Below, in pieces: positions 60,940 to 64,000 of a stretch of 64,000 nucleotides of DNA. The notes beneath the pieces were generated by a model. That model was given only the letters and a program-made list of their open reading frames with translations. It searched no databases and was not told where the DNA came from. The stretch spans positions 155,180,329 through 155,244,328 of the forward strand of contig CM053143.1 in assembly GCA_028571685.1 (NCBI GenBank), given 5' to 3'. The translations under genes were made by a program, and so were the position numbers. The DNA is from Heterohyrax brucei. Taxonomy: Eukaryota; Chordata; Mammalia; Hyracoidea; Procaviidae. Within the stretch, counting starts at the first letter, position 1, and every line of letters starts with the position of its first letter.

Positions 60940-61365
60940 ACCTGGAGCATAACTAATTACCTTAAAATTGGTGGCTTAAAACAACCAAAATTTTTCTTCC
61001 ACAGTTCCGGAGCTAGAAGTTCAAAATCAAGGTGTCAGCAGGACCACACTTCCTCTAAAGTCTCCGGGGAAGAATCCTCCCTTACCCTTTTCAGCTTCTG
61101 GATCTCAGATGTTCCTTATAACAACCTAACTCTAATCTCTGCCTCCCTGCCTCTTCACAAGGTCTTTGTCTCTGTGTGTCTCTCTGTGACTTCCCTTCTT
61201 ACAAGGATAGCAGCCATTGGATTTAGGGGCCGAAATTCAAATGATTTCATTTTAAGATTTGTAACTAATTATACCTGCAAAGACACCGTTTTCAACAAAG
61301 TCACATTCTGAGGTTCTAGTGGACAAGAATTTTAGAAGGACGTTGTTCAACGTCTGTACAAAGTC
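60940..61365 (-). mobile_element. MLT1-like MaLR LTR
   Basis: GGTGGCTTAAAACAACCAAA, GGAGCTAGAAGTTCAAAATC, CTTACAAGGATAGCAGCCAT, AAAGTCACATTCTGAGGTTC are MLT1 landmarks in reverse. A 136-codon frame across it is chance. Confidence 0.7.
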
Positions 61366-61485
61366 AGATGCCGGGTTGGGAAAATGATAACTAGTTGTGC
61401 CTCCATGCAGAGTGAACTTCTCTTACCAAGCTGATGAGCAGTACAAAGTATCATTAGACAATACTTTTACCATTTAATATTTTTA

Positions 61486-61640
61486 ACCAAAAACCCATGG
61501 CCATCAAGTTGATTTCAATTCATAGCAACCCCATAGGACAGAGTAGAACTGCCCCACAGGGTTTCTAAGGAGTGGCTAGTCAATTTGAACTGCTGACCTT
61601 TCGGTTAGCGGCCAAGCTTTTAATCAGTCTGCCGCCATAT
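61486..61640 (-). repeat. AfroSINE, short form
   Basis: AACCAAAAACCCATGGCCAT, CATAGGACAGAGTAGAACTG, CAGTCTGCCGCCAT (head decayed). Confidence 0.88.
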
Positions 61641-61940
61641 TGTAGTCTCTTTCTCCTGGGGCTCTCCTTTACTGGATGAACTTCTCCTCCCTGAGTTTCA
61701 ATCAAGTCTTTTCAGATGACAAACACAGACATGGCTTTTTGGGTCATAAGTCCTATGTCGCCCCCAATTTCTGGAGACAACATTATTTCCTATGTGGCAT
61801 CAGGGAAAGCAGCTAAAGACCTTTAACATATTTCTGGGGAAATTCTCCTTCCAGAGAATTCCTATTATTTTTGCCAAAATATGACTCCCAACTGTGAAAA
61901 AAACAAAACGACTAGTGACTGTGGTAACATGCCATTTGGT
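61641..61940. other. No recognisable feature
   Basis: C+T-rich at the left. Nothing nameable. Confidence 0.45.
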
Positions 61941-61944
61941 CATT

Positions 61945-62085
61945 CATATCTTTATTCATTCAACAAATATTTATTGAGCACCTTCTTGTGCCAACCACTC
62001 TGCCAGGCATCAGAGACACAATGATGAACAAAACCCATGTCATCTCTGTCCTCAAATAGTTTACTTACACTGTTTTATGATGAGC
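61945..62085 (+). repeat. L2 3' fragment
   Basis: CAACAAATATTTATTGAGCA, CCACTCTGCCAGGCATCAGA, ACACAATGATGAACAAAACC, CTGTCCTCAAATAGTTTAC. Confidence 0.6.
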
Positions 62086-62174
62086 ATTAATCAAGTCACC
62101 AGACAAATAGGTGGCAATTTCCTAACTCTGATACATGCTGGAAGTTAAGGAAGCCTTCCTTGGTGAGTGATGGT

Positions 62175-62340
62175 GAAAAGAAACCTAAACCTGTTGCCAC
62201 TTAGTTGATTCTGACACATAGCGACCCTATAGGACAGAGTACAACTGCCCCATAGGGTTTCCAAAGAGTAGCTAGTGGTTTAGAACTGCTGACCATTCTG
62301 TAAGCGGCCAAACTCTTAATTGATGTGCTACCAAGCCTCC
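62175..62340 (-). repeat. AfroSINE, short form
   Basis: AAACCTAAACCTGTTGCCAC, CTATAGGACAGAGTACAACT, GTGCTACCAAGCCTCC. Confidence 0.9.
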
Positions 62341-62827
62341 AAAACCTGAAGAAGGAACAACCTTTGAGTAAGTGAGACTGTGTTGAGATCATCAGAGCTT
62401 TAGCGAGGAGGCCAGGCACACAGGTTAAATGATGACCGTTTCCTACCGAAAGCAGTATTTGGCAGCTTGTCAATTACGCTCACCCGGTCTTTACTCCAGG
62501 AGCTGGAACATCTCCTCTGTTTGTGCGGCTGTGCCTTCTTTCTGTTGCCGACAGCTACTTTGATCACCACAACTTCTGTCTAAACTAACCAAGAAGCCCT
62601 TGCTCAAGCCAGTCCCCCTGTGTTGGAAATCTTCTCTAGCCAGTTTAGTTTGAAGATTGTTTATTTAGACTATTGGTTACCTTTTCCATAAAATGCACCA
62701 TCCCATGTAGTTCTGTTTGTTTCCTGGGGAAGAGTGACCCTGGGGAAGACACGAGATGAATAAATGCTTTACGACGGCAGTGGGTTGGATTGTTTTGGTT
62801 ATGTTACCTGAGTTCCAGCCCTAAATC
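62341..62827. other. No recognisable feature
   Basis: Unique-looking. Confidence 0.5.
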
Positions 62828-62985
62828 TGAAACCAAACCTGTTGCCATCAAGTTGGCTGTGACTCATAGCAACTGTAAAAGACAGAACAGAATTGCCCCG
62901 TGGGGTTTCCAGGGAGTGGCTGATACCTTCGAACTGCTTATCCTTTGCCTACCAACTGAGCTCTTAATCATTGTACTACCAGCCA
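62828..62985 (-). repeat. AfroSINE, short form
   Basis: CTGAAACCAAACCTGTTGCC, AAAAGACAGAACAGAATTGC, TTGTACTACCAGCC. Confidence 0.88.
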
Positions 62986-63258
62986 TAGAGCTGCTAAAAA
63001 CATAACTCTATTTTTATATTTATTCTTTCTAGGTCCTCTACCAATGAAGACAGACATGCCTGGGAGATTTATCAAGCTGGAATCTAGAGAGGTGGTGGTC
63101 AGACTGCTTTTCTGTTTTCCTTCTCTTGATAACCCATCCAACAACTCACAGGACTTCCCTCTAAAGATTGCCACCCTTTAGTACTAGTTGCCCCCCTTTA
63201 GCTAAAAAGTGAAGCTGGGTTCATAGTATCAAACATTTACCGCACACTATATCACATG
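62986..63258. other. No recognisable feature
   Basis: Unique-looking; under 300 bases. Confidence 0.5.
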
Positions 63259-63432
63259 CGGAACCCTGGTGGCATTATGGTTAAGAGCTAAGGCTGCTAA
63301 CAAAAAGGCCAACAGTTCAAATCCACCAGGCACTCCTTGGAAACGCTATGGGACAGTTCTTCTATTCCGTCCTTTAGGATTGCTGTGAGTTGAAATCTAT
63401 CTGACAGTGACAGACTCAGTTTTCAGTTTTAT
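63259..63432 (+). repeat. AfroSINE, short form
   Basis: GGAACCCTGGTGGCATTATG, GCCAACAGTTCAAATCCACC, TTTAGGATTGCTGTGAGTTG. Confidence 0.9.
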
Positions 63433-63454
63433 AGTACATGAACTGTGCTAAGTG

Positions 63455-63695
63455 ATTTACATGCGTTTTTGTTTTTTACTGAGATACAAGCAGCATTAAG
63501 GTACATGAGTCTTTATTGTACAGTGCAAAGCTCAGTGAAGTTTTATGTATGTACACAGCTGTCTAATCAGCACTCAGATCACGATCTGGCCGGTTCCCAG
63601 CACCCAGGAGGACTCACCTTTACCCCTGATAAGCCCTGCCTGACTTCTACAACCATAGGTTAGTTTCTCTTGTTCTTGAATTTCTTGTGGAATTC
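63455..63695 (-). mobile_element. Old L1 (L1M-like) 3' UTR fragment
   Basis: TTTTTTACTGAGATACAAGC, AAGTTTTATGTATGTACACA, TCTCTTGTTCTTGAATTTCT resemble the reverse of the usual L1M 3' end. Confidence 0.5.
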
Positions 63696-63818
63696 TTCTT
63701 AGTTCAGCTACTTACAATTCCTTAAGAAACTTCATTAATTTTCTATGAATCCATTTATAATTCACTTCATTATGCAAAAGCCTTAGCTTCAAATCTGTTT
63801 GAAATTAGTCCTCTATAG

Positions 63819-63988
63819 GGAAATCCTGCTTGTGGTGGTTAAGAACTACAGCTGCTAAACCGAAGGTCAGCAGTTTGAATCCACCAAGGTGTTCCTTGAA
63901 AGCCTTATGGGTCAGTTCCACTCTGTCTCATAGGGGCACTATGAGTTGGAATTGACTCGATAGCAACGGGTTTGGTTTTTTGGTTTAT
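63819..63988 (+). repeat. AfroSINE, short form
   Basis: GGAAATCCTGCTTGTGGTGG head with one shift, GGTCAGCAGTTTGAATCCAC, GGGCACTATGAGTTGGAATT, AACGGGTTTGGTTTTTTGG. Confidence 0.91.
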
Positions 63989-64000
63989 TTCAGACTCCTT

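Noticed and set aside
60901-61311. Plus-strand frame of 136 codons
   Set aside because: Crosses an MLT1-like LTR in reverse; chance openness.

Overview
The window is non-coding mammalian nuclear DNA built almost entirely of nested and scattered transposable elements. I find no host protein-coding gene, no rRNA, no functional tRNA and no bacterial feature. The organism is very probably an afrotherian, most likely an elephant. The most abundant repeat is a tRNA-derived SINE whose 3' end matches the 3' end of an RTE/BovB-like LINE also present here. That combination is known for AfroSINEs in elephants, hyraxes and sirenians. The species call rests on recognition, not on a search.

Layout. 0-2.7 kb: an ERVL-type LTR, a doubtful ERVK-like LTR with a primer-binding-site-like motif, then the left half of a MaLR-like LTR. 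2.9-10.4 kb: a full-length but dead L1 on the minus strand (5' UTR, ORF1, spacer, ORF2, 3' UTR, poly-A, target duplication). It sits inside that MaLR-like LTR, and its ORF2 is in turn split by a solo ERVK-like LTR with a 6-bp duplication. 10.4-24 kb: the rest of the split LTR, an old L1 ORF2 piece, MLT1-like LTRs, MER5-like hAT pieces, MIRs, AfroSINEs and a GT/GC-rich microsatellite. 24-44 kb: dense AfroSINEs, five RTE 3' pieces, palindromic repeats near 29.9 and 34.7 kb, and a 1-kb composite retroposon. 44-59 kb: MaLR-like and ERVL-like solo LTRs with intact 5-bp duplications, truncated L1s (one with a perfect 14-bp duplication), a mariner remnant, two more copies of the palindromic repeat and an inverted pair of an unnamed repeat. 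59-64 kb: AT-rich DNA, AfroSINEs, an MLT1-like LTR and one unrecognised stretch with protein-like reading frames.

How the parts relate. L1 supplies the machinery for its own truncated copies. The RTE LINE probably supplies the reverse transcriptase for AfroSINEs, since both end in the same sequence. AfroSINEs are among the youngest layers: they interrupt MIRs, an MLT1-like LTR, an old L1 and a palindromic repeat. Two AfroSINE forms occur: a short form of about 160 bp (tRNA-like head with A and B boxes, then the RTE-like tail) and a long form of about 200 bp with an extra central segment that also appears in the RTE-derived element at 30.0 kb.

The most interesting signals are a dispersed palindromic repeat family (29.8, 34.7, 51.3 and 53.0 kb), the composite retroposon at 35.4-36.4 kb, an 88-codon reading frame between ORF1 and ORF2 of the L1 that overlaps the ORF2 start, and the dated stack of insertions at 2.7-10.7 kb. 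Repeat-family names are from memory and were not checked against a library; element edges without a stated target duplication are good to about 20 bases.
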